The notes under the pieces: generated by a model | Seen by the model: only the letters and a program-made list of their open reading frames with translations | What the model was told of the DNA's origin: nothing | Database searches by the model: none | Part shown: positions 14,047 to 14,107 of the stretch, in pieces | Layout: each line of letters begins with the position of its first letter | How positions within the stretch are numbered: position 1 is the first letter of the stretch | NCBI GenBank assembly: GCA_018401055.1 | Contig: JAGYLB010000062.1 | Location: forward strand, 1-14,107 | Length of the DNA stretch: 14,107 nt | Direction: 5' to 3' | Origin: Roseicyclus sp. | GTDB lineage: Bacteria > Pseudomonadota > Alphaproteobacteria > Rhodobacterales > Rhodobacteraceae | Made by a program: the position numbers and the translations under genes

Positions 14047-14107
14047 TCAATCCAGCCGCCGCACCAGCAACTGGTTGCCCGCGCCGCGCTTGACCTCCAG
14101 CATCTTC
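14047..14107 (-). CDS. C-terminal 19 codons of an unidentified protein, cut by window edge
   Basis: On the minus strand an open frame enters from the right edge and ends at TGA (14049-14047); the visible residues end VKRGAGNQLLVRRLD. The frame is supported by a terminator-like hairpin with T-run directly after the stop and by the absence of a better plus-strand gene there. Too little is present to name a family. Confidence 0.5.
   Translation of the reverse strand, partial: KMLEVKRGAGNQLLVRRLD

Noticed and set aside
13842..14093. 83-codon plus-strand frame at the right end
   Set aside because: It overlaps the sulfotransferase remnant, the candidate terminator and the opposite-strand gene end, and its product is low-complexity and Arg-rich.

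Overview
This is a GC-rich alphaproteobacterial chromosome segment, most likely from the order Rhodobacterales (Roseobacter/Rhodobacter group). The evidence is strong G/C bias at third codon positions, protein sequences typical of that group (IlvD, AccD, FolC, ZapE, FghA), and tight operons with 4-base start/stop overlaps. No rRNA, tRNA, CRISPR array or recognisable transposase was seen.

Layout. (1) Positions 1-360 hold the first 120 codons of ilvD on the minus strand, divergent from a CPBP-family membrane protease (508-1392). (2) Positions 1477-4233 carry accD, folC (coupled to accD by a GTGA overlap) and an unrecognised secreted four-cysteine protein. (3) Convergent to these, on the minus strand, lie two tandem HupE/UreJ-type membrane proteins (5442 down to 4226). 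The first has both nickel-permease signature motifs and the second has lost both. (4) Next on the minus strand is the AFG1-like ATPase zapE, divergent from an MFS transporter (6817-8079). (5) A minus-strand gene group runs from 11501 down to 8122: AEC permease, S-formylglutathione hydrolase, HAD hydrolase, and an ornithine-cyclodeaminase/mu-crystallin family enzyme. The last three are joined by successive ATGA overlaps. A divergent TetR regulator (11629-12246) with a candidate operator in the shared promoter region is the obvious candidate controller of this group. (6) The right end (12311-13935) is a decayed sulfotransferase gene. It is split by an insert of about 750 bp that consists almost entirely of one gene for a secreted six-cysteine protein with noticeably less GC-biased codon use than its neighbours. 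A minus-strand gene enters from the right edge; only its last 19 codons are present.

Most of the window is housekeeping: branched-chain amino acid synthesis, fatty acid synthesis, folate, cell division ATPase and formaldehyde detoxification. The most unusual part is the compact single-gene insertion in the broken sulfotransferase. After that come the HupE pair with one motif-less member, and the coupling of FghA to two enzymes of unknown substrate. No complete new multi-gene system can be demonstrated from the sequence alone.
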